Positions 9,401 through 14,830 are shown, counted from the stretch's first letter. The stretch is 15,215 nt of DNA from Phoronis ovalis (GCA_028565635.1 JAOXYB010028578.1:1-15215); one strand, 5' to 3'. Notes: generated by a model not told the origin, from the letters alone. A program made the numbers and translations.

Positions 9401-12400
9401 GATAAACATATTGCATTGCTCATAATAAGGGCGAGCATAGTCAATAAAAATACGTATTTATAAAGGATTAGCTGGTGTCGTATTCTACATGCAAAAAATA
9501 AGAAAATTTGTTTTTTCCAAATAAAATAATTTGGCTATTGGATTGTAATAAAGACTTCATTTGGAGAGAGATAAAATGATGACTCAGATACCCAGATTAT
9601 AATTATATTATATCCATATTTTTACTTTGACTTTACATTAACCTTTCAACTTTTTACTGTAGCTTTACTATTATCAATATCCTTTTAGAAAATAACTGAC
9701 ATTAAGTCCCAGCTTGAAAATGAACAGAAATCCAATAAAGATACTATTCAAAAATTACAACAGGAGTTAGAGAGCAAAGATAAGGTAACCTTAACTCGCA
9801 GCTGAACCCCATGGTTGATGCTGTGTGCTAATCTAAACAACATCTTCAGACATATAGCAATAATAATGTTAAGGTCTTATTTTCATTACATGGACTGCTA
9901 CAAATCGAAATATTCACATGCTTTGATCTTCGCTTAGTAAGTGCGCAAAAGATGTTTTTAATTTCCTGCATATTAAAAATTATATTTTTGTTTCATGATA
10001 CATGGGGACTTTTTAAAAGTATTTAGGGTTATGTTTTGCTTTGCCTTTTTCTTCAGTTTCAATTTCTATTTTCTGTTATTTCATTTATATCCTTTTTAGC
10101 AAGTTACTGATACTGAAAATGAACTGAAATCTAAAGCAGAAACTATTAAAAAACTACAGGAGGATTTGGAAATGAAAGAGAAGGTATACGTTTTGACAGT
10201 GATCTTGCATTCCACAAAATGCCATTGTGTTGGTTACATTTTGTTGTTGTTTTTATTATAAGTGCTTTCCTTTATGTTAGTGAATATTGTTTGGCACAAT
10301 TAATTCACACTTTATACTTTATGTTAAGTATTAACTAATTAATGTGGTTAGTCCCATTTCAGATGAGCTATTCACCCTATACACTTTGAGTAGACTAATA
10401 TAAGTTTACATTTTTGGAAGAGTATTAACTTAAGGATTATGAAGAAACACTTTGCTTATCTATCACATGATTATATAATCAGTAAGGGGATCATTTTTGA
10501 TAAAAACATTTTTTTAAATGTAAACTACAAAAAATAGAAGTCAACATTTCAAAAAACGTGAGCTTTTACTCAAAATAGCCTTTTTACTGATTACGTAATC
10601 ATGTGACAGATAAGTAAAGTAATTTTTCATAATCCTTAAGTTAGAAATGTATACTGTTATTTGATTCAAAGTGTAAAGCATGAATAACTTGTCCCAAACA
10701 GGTCTATCCACCTTAATTGAAAAGAAAGGCAAACACAAGTTTATATTTTGAAAGTATACTCCTCAAGCTTTCTAAATCTGTAATTTTGAGATCATGTAAC
10801 CTATGTGGTTACCAGTTTGGGTTAAAACTTAAAGTTTCAAAGAATATAAGAATATAAAAACCACAAAATCTATAGATGAAACTCTGCACAAACAAGCTGT
10901 ACATATTTCGCTATAAAACTATATTTCAGATTTTTGAAATTTTGCTGTGTTTAAAATATATGGTCACAGTTTCAAAGCTATATATCTAAACATTATTTGT
11001 GCATAGTTTCAACTATACAGTATATGGTTTTCTTGACTTTTACACTTTAAATTTTACTTTTTAGCCCAATATGGCCATTGTACAGGTCATATGGATCGGA
11101 GTTACATATTAGAAAGTTGTTGGGATGTATGCTTTCAGAATATATATACTTTTGTTTATCTATCTGTTCATTTAATTAGATGTAATTTAACTTAAAACAA
11201 TATTTGCTACTTTAAACTGCCTTGTAGGCACCTACTGATTTAAAGAAACTTAACGATTTGAAATAGACTGGTTGTGCCAGAGTTGCCTACTACTGCCTCT
11301 TATGACATACAGATTTCTTTATTGTCATTCTCTGCACTTTTGTTTGTTTTAAATCTTTGCACTGCTTATCTTATGTTTGCTACTTTGTTTCCTCGCTGTA
11401 GGAATTCTCACACTTAGCTAACATGCATCAACAGGGCTGGGAGATTGTTGAAACTATACCAGAGGTAAAAGGAATTGCGTAATTTAAGCATAATATTAAT
11501 ACTTAAATATCATGGCTATTTTCTATAATGTACTAGGACCAGGACTCAGAAGCTCATGTAAAGTATCCAACCAAACTAGACCTTGGGTCTGATCTGTAAC
11601 TATGTATTCTTTCAAAGTTAAGTCTGGTTCAGTTGCTAAGTCATGGGAAATGATGCTTATTCTGTCTAGGCAATGCTTGCTAGTCGGACTACATGTAATC
11701 ACTTGTAGAATGTTAGAATAGGCAACAATAGTTCTATGCTGCTACTAACTATTCTGAAAAGCTTGTAACCTAGCTCTGTCATAATTGATTACCATGTATC
11801 ATGCTTGGTTGTAAAAACTAATGAAACAGCTGTCAACATAGATCAGAATTGTTCTGCTTAATTATTTGTAGTGGTATCTTCTTTTGGAATTGATGTTTTA
11901 TATTTACGTACTGTTTTAATGATTTTGCAGCAAGTGTCCAATACGTTGCAGCAACAAGTAGATGAGGTCAGTGCAACATAATTCTATTTGCATTATTGAT
12001 ACACTAAAATATACTGCACTGTATTTCTTTTGTTCACTGGTACATTTCATAGGCGGGGGTTTTTGCAGTAAATTCCTTGTTAAGGTTACATCCGAAATCA
12101 AACTTAGTTGCATGTTTGGATGAGTTGTAACCAGTTTAGTGTTCACACATTTTACAAATAAATATATTAATTAGTCCAGTTCGAATGTAAAGCAACATAA
12201 CCGTCCCTCTTTGTTTAGCGAGTGTGAACATTAAACACATTAAAATGCATGGGTAGGACACTGTTCGCTACCACTTTTCTCAAACTAAGTTTCCTTTTGG
12301 TGCTAACATTTCAGTTGAAAACAAAACTTACTGAACAAACTAAACAGTATGAACGTGAAGCAGCTATCAATTGTCAGCTTAGTCAAAAATTGGTAAGTCA

Positions 12401-13941
12401 CACTGTCAAAACATTCTTTTTTGAAACCTTTTCTGGGAATATATATTCATTTTCAAAGTAAGAGTCAGTTTACACCGCATAGGGAAGTTGCTAATCAAAC
12501 CTAAAATTTGACTTTAATTAGAATTTAAAAAGGAACTTTTAAGGTGAATCCTGTAAAAGATATTGACACTTATTGGTGGAATTATGTTTTGTGTAAATCA
12601 TTTTTGTTTTTTTGTTTCAACATTCCGAAATATCGTTATTTAAAACCTTTAATCTAGTCCTTTTCAATTTTTAATGAATTATGTTATTGATGCGTAACAA
12701 GCATATTTATTACATTTACTTTCTATTTCCTTTCAATGCATGGCAGTCTAGGTCACCTTGTGACCAAAAATGTTAGTTTTCTGGTGGATTCTGCTTGTAC
12801 ATTTATATTGGTATACTAGGTTTCTAGTACTTGGAACACTTAAAATTTGTAATTTCTCATTCATGCATGTTTAACAGCGTATTGCGGTGAGTAGGTGAAT
12901 GGGTGTGTGCATCTGTATTGTGCTGTATAGAACATATTCTCTGTTTACTTATAGCATTTTCAAAACATCTTACATTTATGGCATGTAATTCTGTCAATAT
13001 TTTGCCCTTTACAGTGTAGCCTTGTACTTACATGTAGTATCAGTAATCAGGCCTTGCTGTGTTTGGAGTATTAGATTTGTTTTGTGACTGCTTGAATAAA
13101 ATATGCTGGCCAAAGGAAAGAACTGTTTTAAAATGCAGCATATTACTGCTGCTTTAATGCTACAGATATGTCATTGCAAACATATATCTTCTGGTCTCAT
13201 CAAATAGAGTAAAACAGTGCATTTACATGTTTTGCACTGCTTCTTCATTCTGGAGTTTTACAAATTTCACAAGCATGACTGATGCAAAACATGTCCCATA
13301 AAATTAGCCAGATACTAGTGCTATTGATATAAGGCCTTTTGTAGGCAGATATGTGGGATATGGGTATAGGCTTGTTGCATGTCATATTCATTTATTCGTT
13401 GCTTTTGCATGGACAAGTCAAAGGAAATATTTTCTCGAGAGCCTATGTTGATCTTTAACAGAACTAAGAAATTCAAACTGATTTATTTATGTTTCTCTTA
13501 ATGTTGCATCATTTTTCTAACCATGGGTTGATGTTGTAAAAGAGACTAATTATTGTTGTATGCCTTTGTCCTCCACAACTGATTCAGTAGGTGGAATAGA
13601 TAGTCAAGTATTGAAAATTAGTGAGCACTGTCAGTGTTCTTAGTCCAAGCATATAAACTCTGGAAGAAAAGAGATGTGTGCTAGAAATGATCGGCGCAAT
13701 ACCACTATAAGAATGGGATGGGGAGAATATATATGTCGTTAACAATCAAAATCTCGTGCAAATTTGTATCTCCGATTTTGGATGAATTCTAATATTATGA
13801 TGGAAGTACAAGAAACTTTCATAAACAACAGACCTGTATTTGCAGGAGTACGAAACTTGTATATACAACAATTGTTATAATTTGTTTCTTTTGTTGTAGC
13901 AAGCACCAACAGCCGGTGATGATGTTGGAACTTCCGTGTAA
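217..13941 (+). CDS. RRBP1: Kinectin / ribosome-binding protein 1 family gene, C-terminal 830 codons (19 core exons)
   Basis: This is a split gene read in one frame through nineteen exons to a stop at 13939-13941. The product is almost entirely charged alpha-helical coiled coil rich in E, K, Q, L and S. Family identity rests on two LREKN-(W/Y)-EA-(V/M)-DA motifs (e3 and e8), FPEVKV followed by DWLSLYEKEA (e9), and YKSVLA then EGMLNKLQNSVESEEKKW (e10/e11), all in the order known from vertebrate KTN1 and RRBP1. Those proteins are ER membrane proteins with a short N-terminal anchor and a long cytoplasmic rod; kinectin binds kinesin, and p180 binds ribosomes and microtubules. The anchor and any basic repeat domain would lie upstream of the window. 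The GTSV end resembles vertebrate RRBP1 as I recall it, but the rod is equally kinectin-like, so this may be the unduplicated invertebrate orthologue of both. All introns are phase 0 except the first. Confidence 0.88.
459..983 (+). other. Intron 1 (525 bp)
   Basis: Donor GTTAGT, acceptor CCTGTTTGTAG. The SINE-like insertion at about 681-885 occupies its middle. The rest is A+T-rich with no exon-like segment. Confidence 0.72.
681..885 (+). mobile_element. tRNA-derived SINE-like insertion
   Basis: A patch clearly richer in G+C than the surrounding intron begins with GGGGACTTAGTGGTTAAAAG. It closely resembles a tRNA A box (CTTAGTGGTTAAA at about 691-703). About 40 bp downstream, GGTCATTCCCGGG (732-744) looks like a degenerate B box. 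A tRNA-unrelated body follows to about 885, and then A/T-rich sequence. Spacing of the two boxes fits an RNA polymerase III promoter of a tRNA-derived SINE. I cannot define target-site duplications or the exact ends, and copy number is unknown from one window. Confidence 0.45.
984..1095 (+). CDS. RRBP1: Exon e2: coiled coil ending in the QKKxNN motif
   Basis: One base completes the split Ile codon, then 37 codons follow: LKESSKELEQMRVEL, QTKSSLVEEIKAELESQKKK, NN. The donor is GTGAGT at 1096. The last 28 residues match the 3' ends of e3-e7 without gaps. Reading upstream of 984 in the same frame is open only as far as intron sequence, so the apparent ATG-like start at 958 is not used. Confidence 0.85.
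1389..1544 (+). CDS. RRBP1: Exon e3: first LREKN kinectin signature
   Basis: This is a 52-codon phase-0 exon. It opens with the family signature ELREKNWEAVDAMSQAEKSA, then VPKLKDDVNAKLLEIRQLKQ and ELDSQKKHNN. The acceptor is CTTTCCCACCAG and the donor GTAAGC. Its first 20 codons are homologous to e8 and its last 28 to the ends of e2 and e4-e7. It can therefore be read as a signature cap fused to the repeating exon-end module. It is one of three exons exactly 156 bp long (e3, e5, e6). Confidence 0.92.
1545..2203 (+). other. Intron 3 (659 bp)
   Basis: Donor GTAAGC, acceptor CTTTTTATTAG. A+T-rich, with no convincing exon, RNA gene or mobile element seen. Confidence 0.75.
2204..2719 (+). CDS. 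RRBP1: Exon e4: longest exon, 172-codon coiled coil
   Basis: Phase 0 at both ends, opening ELQEQFQNVSQSNKTQE and ending in TLKKGNV before donor GTAAGC. The whole exon is predicted coiled coil. It carries four internal versions of a VxxLQVEL-like element, at about 2270 (VQLQVQLDSK), 2408 (VAKLQVELKT), 2525 (VNKLQSELNS) and 2636 (ALRVELESR). The last belongs to the 28-residue exon-end module shared with its neighbours. The spacing of the internal copies is irregular (46, 39 and 35 codons between the aligned leucines), so these are weak repeats or ordinary coiled-coil similarity. A possible explanation is fusion of several ancestral exons by intron loss. Confidence 0.93.
2937..3092 (+). CDS. RRBP1: Exon e5: 52-codon coiled coil
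   Basis: Exactly 156 bp, phase 0. It reads EQSQEKEKLNEFAMQNKD, LSEQLAKLQDQLVNRIADVD, SLTQELESQHKAKN. Acceptor GTTTGTACTAG, donor GTAAGC. Its final 28 residues align without gaps to the exon-end module of e2-e4, e6 and e7. Confidence 0.93.
3093..3426 (+). other. Intron 5 (334 bp)
   Basis: Donor GTAAGC, acceptor TTGCATTTTAG. Nothing recognisable inside. Confidence 0.8.
3427..3582 (+). CDS. RRBP1: Exon e6: 52-codon coiled coil
   Basis: Exactly 156 bp, phase 0. It reads ALEEQVEQARQSLSESENSA, DEIARLQSVLESRDSAIK, SLKEQLAMGTKEND. Donor GTAAGA. The module register is kept (RLQSVLESRDSAIKSLKEQL), but the usual ESQKKxNN end is replaced by AMGTKEND, the most diverged of the set. Confidence 0.92.
3583..4417 (+). 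other. Intron 6 (835 bp)
   Basis: Donor GTAAGA, acceptor TAATTTTAAAACAG. A+T-rich. Several chance CAG acceptors occur (about 3877, 4022, 4068), but none leads to a convincing coding segment. Confidence 0.75.
4418..4540 (+). CDS. RRBP1: Exon e7: 41-codon coiled coil
   Basis: Phase 0, reading VTITDSQSSQLVLKLRAEIE, GKISEVIWLCDELETQKK, INI; donor GTAAGA. The last 28 residues carry the exon-end module (KLRAEIEGKISEV...ELETQKKINI). Joined to e8 this gives QKKINI-DLREKNYEAM, the same arrangement as e2 to e3 (QKKKNN-ELREKNWEAV), which supports a direct e7-e8 splice. A second CAG at 4436-4438 would shorten the exon in frame by exactly seven residues. Confidence 0.85.
5300..5401 (+). pseudogene. Exon-like segment with in-frame stop (relic or poison exon)
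   Basis: After a good acceptor (TTGCTTATATACAG) the frame opens as ELTEQLERTTQ, which resembles the start of e6 (ALEEQVEQARQ). It continues less coiled-coil-like to a TAA at 5399-5401. No good phase-0 donor lies before the stop; ATT|GTTGAA (5345) and TTT|GTCGCA (5384) are weak. It may be a decayed exon copy. If spliced in, it would truncate the protein. Confidence 0.35.
5598..5630 (+). other. Possible 11-codon cassette exon
   Basis: Acceptor TTTTGATTTGAACAG, 33 open bases in phase 0 encoding EQNPSVLALDV, donor GTCAGT (the same donor type as e11 and e17). It is not coiled-coil-like. Segments like this arise by chance in A+T-rich introns, so support is weak. Confidence 0.22.
5944..6006 (+). 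CDS. RRBP1: Exon e8: second LREKN kinectin signature
   Basis: This is a 21-codon (three-heptad) phase-0 exon, DLREKNYEAMDALEQAEKAA then K, with donor GTATGC. It is the family signature that in vertebrate kinectin is followed by the FPxVxV region. Here that region starts in the next exon. It matches the first 20 codons of e3 at 14 positions. Confidence 0.93.
6007..6344 (+). other. Intron 8 (338 bp)
   Basis: Donor GTATGC, acceptor TTTTTTTTACAG. It contains a perfect 8-bp-arm inverted repeat, ATGTATTC-TT-GAATACAT (6311-6328), just upstream of the polypyrimidine tract. Nothing else is recognised. Confidence 0.78.
6345..6506 (+). CDS. RRBP1: Exon e9: conserved kinectin FPEVKV...DWLSLYEKEA segment
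   Basis: This 54-codon phase-0 exon reads NSKSVTEDPGYKEMLTRV, FPEVKVSTTNPKDWLSLYEK, EASSYVSQLKSRVQVE, with a consensus donor GTAAGT. It is the least coiled-coil-like part of the window. It corresponds to the conserved segment of vertebrate kinectin in which L-FP-V-V is followed by a W-x3-(F/Y)-E-K motif. It is the strongest single diagnostic block for the family. Confidence 0.95.
6749..6823 (+). CDS. RRBP1: Exon e10: coiled coil ending HYKSVLANT
   Basis: 25 codons, phase 0: DEKSKKVETDLQSQL, DHYKSVLANT; acceptor CTTTTTTATTTAG, donor GTAAGT. The junction to e11 reads YKSVLANT-EGMLNKL, matching the family sequence around YKSVLAETEG, so a direct e10-e11 splice is expected as the main form. Confidence 0.93.
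6917..6952 (+). other. Possible 12-codon cassette exon in intron 10
   Basis: Strong acceptor (CTTATTTGTTTACCAG), 36 open bases in phase 0 encoding EFSNKTLLSTLK, then GTAACT as a fair donor. Inclusion would insert 12 residues between YKSVLANT and EGML, a junction conserved in vertebrates. It would therefore be a minor or lineage-specific form if used at all. Confidence 0.28.
7083..7235 (+). CDS. RRBP1: Exon e11: EGMLNKLQ coiled coil
   Basis: 51 codons, phase 0: EGMLNKLQNSVESEEKKWQI, RLQESDSELSKTQSELDHLQ, DELRKVKGSTE; acceptor GATACTTCTTACAG, donor GTCAGT. EG(M/I)L-x-KLQ-x-SVE-x-EE-x-(K)-W is a well-conserved stretch in both KTN1 and RRBP1, so this exon firmly fixes the register of the C-terminal rod. 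Confidence 0.95.
7236..7675 (+). other. Intron 11 (440 bp)
   Basis: Donor GTCAGT, acceptor CTTTGTTCCCTTCAG. No other feature seen. If the 7676 exon is skipped, this joins the following intron up to 9012. Confidence 0.7.
7676..7741 (+). CDS. RRBP1: Probable 22-codon cassette exon
   Basis: It has a good polypyrimidine tract and acceptor (CTTTGTTCCCTTCAG), 66 open bases in phase 0 encoding DLTSVDFAYRCVEKSL then DNIFKE, and donor GTAATG. Both ends are in phase 0, so it can be included or skipped. It is only partly coiled-coil-like (F, Y, C content) and I see no clear counterpart in vertebrate proteins. Vertebrate kinectin is known to use short alternatively spliced segments in its C-terminal rod, and this could be an analogue. 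Confidence 0.5.
7742..9012 (+). other. Intron 1271 bp before e12
   Basis: Starts after the 7676 cassette (donor GTAATG) and ends TTTTTATTATAG. It includes the 8360-8404 candidate. A reading frame at 7782-7979 has no coding character. The remainder is A+T-rich and unexplained. Confidence 0.65.
8360..8404 (+). CDS. Possible 15-codon cassette exon
   Basis: Acceptor CATCTTTTTTATCCGTGTAG, 45 open bases in phase 0 encoding KPWTQLKRCSDLVFK, donor GTAGTC preceded by AAG. The pyrimidine tract is good and the donor moderate. The peptide is amphipathic but contains P, W and C, unlike the rest of the rod. Confidence 0.3.
9013..9096 (+). CDS. RRBP1: Exon e12: 28-codon (four-heptad) coiled coil
   Basis: Phase 0, MEDRIKGLESKLAAAESEKQ then SLQSQLEQ; acceptor TTTTTATTATAG, donor GTATAA. 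The initial Met is internal, not a start. It is the first of four neighbouring short exons with related composition, but homology to e13-e15 is weak (hydrophobic spacing and the x-S-x-L core only). Confidence 0.88.
9296..9391 (+). CDS. RRBP1: Exon e13: first copy of the 32-codon duplicated exon
   Basis: Phase 0, 96 bp: QINDLKSKLDHDQKS, KSDEFQKLQQDAEIKDK; acceptor GTCTGTTCTTTTTAG, donor GTACAG. It aligns along its whole length with e14, giving the shared pattern I-x-D-(L/I)-KS-x-L-x3-QKS...QKLQQ-x3-KDK. Confidence 0.92.
9689..9784 (+). CDS. RRBP1: Exon e14: second copy of the duplicated exon
   Basis: Phase 0, 96 bp: KITDIKSQLENEQKS, NKDTIQKLQQELESKDK; acceptor CAATATCCTTTTAG, donor GTAACC. 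It has the same length as e13 and aligns without gaps. Its acceptor region shares ATATCCTTTT(T)AG with that of e15, so the duplicated unit seems to include flanking intron. Confidence 0.93.
9785..10099 (+). other. Intron 14 (315 bp)
   Basis: Donor GTAACC, acceptor TTATATCCTTTTTAG. Nothing recognisable besides the shared acceptor region. Confidence 0.78.
10100..10183 (+). CDS. RRBP1: Exon e15: third, shortened copy of the duplicated exon
   Basis: Phase 0, 84 bp: QVTDTENELKSKAET, IKKLQEDLEMKEK; donor GTATAC. It aligns with e13 and e14 at both ends (Q/K-(I/V)-x-D at the start; (F/I)-x-KLQ-x3-E-x-K-(D/E)-K at the end) with a four-codon gap in the middle. It was probably produced by the same duplication series. 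Confidence 0.93.
10337..10717 (+). repeat. Large imperfect inverted repeat (foldback A)
   Basis: The left arm (about 10337-10520) is an imperfect reverse complement of the right arm (about 10543-10717), with a loop of about 22 bp. The best core is AACTTAAGGATTATGAA (10428-10444) opposite TTCATAATCCTTAAGTT (10626-10642). TCACATGATTAxxTAATCAGTAA (from 10463) pairs with TTACTGATTAxxTAATCATGTGA (10583-10605). Outer blocks also pair: ACACTTTGA at 10381 with TCAAAGTGT at 10665, and GCTATTCA with TGAATAACT. This could be a MITE-like foldback element or two inverted copies of one repeat. Terminal repeats and target duplications are not resolved. Confidence 0.8.
10731..11158 (+). repeat. Large imperfect inverted repeat (foldback B)
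   Basis: Left arm about 10731-10920, right arm about 10968-11158, loop about 47 bp. Pairing blocks, from outside in, are: AAACACAAGTTTATATTTTG with CAGAATATATATACTTTTGTTT; GAAAGTATACTCC with GGGATGTATGCTTTC; CTTTCTAA with TTAGAAAG; GTTTGGGTTAAAA with TTTTTAGCCCAATAT; and AGATGAAACTCTGCACAAA with TTTGTGCATAGTTTCAACT. It begins 13 bp after foldback A. The arms do not obviously match those of A. No coding capacity. Confidence 0.78.
11228..11266 (+). pseudogene. Exon-like relic ending in an in-frame stop
   Basis: After CTTTAAACTGCCTTGTAG the frame reads APTDLKKLNDLK and then TAG (11264-11266). The first bases place ACTGAT six bases after the acceptor, exactly as in e15 and one base different from e14 (ACTGAC). 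The peptide mirrors KITDIKSQL and QVTDTENEL. There is no donor before the stop. It may be a fourth, decayed copy of the duplicated exon, but the match is short. Confidence 0.3.
11402..11464 (+). CDS. RRBP1: Exon e16: 21-codon exon
   Basis: Phase 0, EFSHLANMHQQGWEIVETIP then E; acceptor TTTGTTTCCTCGCTGTAG, donor GTAAAA (moderate). It is less coiled-coil-like than its neighbours (G, W, P, H) and three heptads long. Skipping it would keep both frame and heptad register, so it may be alternative. Confidence 0.72.
11465..11930 (+). other. Intron 16 (466 bp)
   Basis: Donor GTAAAA, acceptor TTAATGATTTTGCAG. It contains a weak 21-nt microexon candidate at 11537-11557 and no other recognisable feature. 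Confidence 0.7.
11537..11557 (+). other. Possible 7-codon microexon
   Basis: Acceptor TCTATAATGTACTAG, 21 open bases in phase 0 encoding DQDSEAH, donor GTAAAG. It is acidic and compatible with the rod. The chance of such a segment in A+T-rich sequence is high. Confidence 0.15.
11931..11966 (+). CDS. RRBP1: Exon e17: 12-codon exon
   Basis: Phase 0, QVSNTLQQQVDE; acceptor TTTTAATGATTTTGCAG, donor GTCAGT. The residues continue a coiled coil into e18 (QQVDE-LKTKLTEQ). Too short to be found by open-frame scanning, it is called on splice sites, phase and heptad continuity. Confidence 0.75.
11967..12314 (+). other. Intron 17 (348 bp)
   Basis: Donor GTCAGT, acceptor TTTTGGTGCTAACATTTCAG. No further feature seen. 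Confidence 0.78.
12315..12392 (+). CDS. RRBP1: Exon e18: last coiled-coil exon
   Basis: 26 codons, phase 0: LKTKLTEQTKQYEREAAI, NCQLSQKL; donor GTAAGT. Its position and pattern (L-x2-KL-x-EQ...R(E)-A...L-x-Q-x-L) fit the end of the vertebrate kinectin/p180 rod. The frame is open upstream into intron sequence, but the CAG at 12314 and the phase fix the start. Confidence 0.9.
12393..13899 (+). other. Last intron (1507 bp)
   Basis: Donor GTAAGT, acceptor TTTGTTTCTTTTGTTGTAG. It contains the 9-nt microexon candidate at 12878. It also has a 12-bp exact inverted repeat, ACATGTTTTGCA (13225-13236) and TGCAAAACATGT (13283-13294), and an upstream alternative acceptor at 13845. No other coding or RNA feature is seen. 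Confidence 0.72.
12878..12886 (+). other. Possible 9-nt microexon
   Basis: TTTAACAG is followed by CGTATTGCG (Arg-Ile-Ala) and then the near-consensus donor GTGAGT. Inclusion would keep frame between e18 and the last exon (SQKL-RIA-QAP). Splice sites are good for such a short segment, but a chance pairing is possible. Confidence 0.22.
13900..13941 (+). CDS. RRBP1: Terminal exon e19: C-terminus GTSV and stop
   Basis: Phase 0, QAPTAGDDVGTSV then TAA at 13939-13941; acceptor TTTGTTTCTTTTGTTGTAG with a strong pyrimidine tract. The short acidic, non-helical tail ends in T-S-V, which fits a class I PDZ-ligand pattern (S/T-x-hydrophobic). The last four residues match vertebrate RRBP1 as I remember it. 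An earlier CAG at 13845 would lead in frame to a TAG at 13897-13899 and a different C-terminus. Confidence 0.85.
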   Translation, partial: QAPTAGDDVGTSV

Positions 13942-14508
13942 CAAAGACCATGCATCCCAGTCATGTACTGTATAAGAAGATTCCACACACATGTTTGGAT
14001 TGCACCAATAGTATATGATATTATAGTTTGCTCTTTGCTATATAATGAAAATTGGCAGTCACAAGAAATGGATGTTGCATTTAGAACCGACGAAATCAAA
14101 TACTCTCTTCTAGTTTCCATTTGTGTTCCTGAAGATAAAAGTAGCCTTTGATTGTAGTCCAGTATATTCTATTTAGTATGTATTGTAATTGGTTGCTGTA
14201 GTCTGTGAATTTGGTAATGTTCAACTATGTAACAAAGTTCATTTATGCATTATTTTACTGTTAACCAGTTTTATCATAATTGTCTTGCGTTCAAAAGGTA
14301 AAGATTGAATCTATGATTGCTGTGCGTCTTAAATGTGCAATAGTTTTATGTTTGATGTTATAATTTTGAAGGTTATGAAATTGATGCAACAATTTTGTCT
14401 GCTAAACACACTAAGTGTGTTCACGTTGTTAGAGGCTCAATTTTGACAAAGAAATGTAGGAGAATATATCTTGGCATAAATAACGTTTTGCTTTATGCTT
14501 ATTGTTCT

Positions 14509-14514
14509 AATAAA
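14509..14514 (+). terminator. Proximal polyadenylation signal AATAAA
   Basis: AATAAA within TTCTAATAAATATTTG, about 570 bases after the stop. T/G-containing sequence (TTTGTCATGCTAGATGTTCTT) follows at a suitable distance. Confidence 0.5.
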
Positions 14515-14824
14515 TATTTGTCATGCTAGATGTTCTTAGCATACCATTGATAATTAAATTTAGAAAAATGTTTATCATTATTTAGTTCTGCAAATAGTAG
14601 TAGGGCTTTGTTCTAGTAATGATGCATATTCAAAAATCCAAATGTATCAAACATTTGTTTCATGGATATTTCTACGGGCGACCTGAATGTTCAGAAATTT
14701 TACAGCGGTGCCTAGAGATTAGAATTGCTAGTTTCAGTATAGAAGCTCACTACTGAGTAAGAATACAAGCTTCATAAGATTAATTGTGGGTGTAAGAATT
14801 TTATCATGTCTGGTTAAGAAATAC

Positions 14825-14830
14825 AATAAA
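14825..14830 (+). terminator. Distal polyadenylation signal AATAAA
   Basis: AATAAA within ATACAATAAAAGGCTGCC, about 885 bases after the stop. T-rich sequence (TGTCTTACATTTCATTTCTT) follows about 24 bases later. It is as good a candidate as the proximal signal, so two 3' ends are possible. Confidence 0.5.

Larger units (their letters stand above)
10184..11401 (+). other. Intron 15 (1218 bp), mostly foldback repeats
   Basis: Donor GTATAC, acceptor TTTGTTTCCTCGCTGTAG. About 810 bp of it consists of two abutting imperfect inverted repeats, listed separately. A stop-containing exon-like relic lies at 11228-11266. Confidence 0.8.

Noticed and set aside
10541-10738. Minus-strand open frame of 65 codons
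   Set aside because: It lies within the right arm of foldback A and is explained by the repeat, with no coding character.
13875-14151. Overlapping open frames on both strands across the terminal exon and 3' UTR
   Set aside because: The e19 frame has a clear acceptor and stop. These frames have no domain, repeat or splice support.
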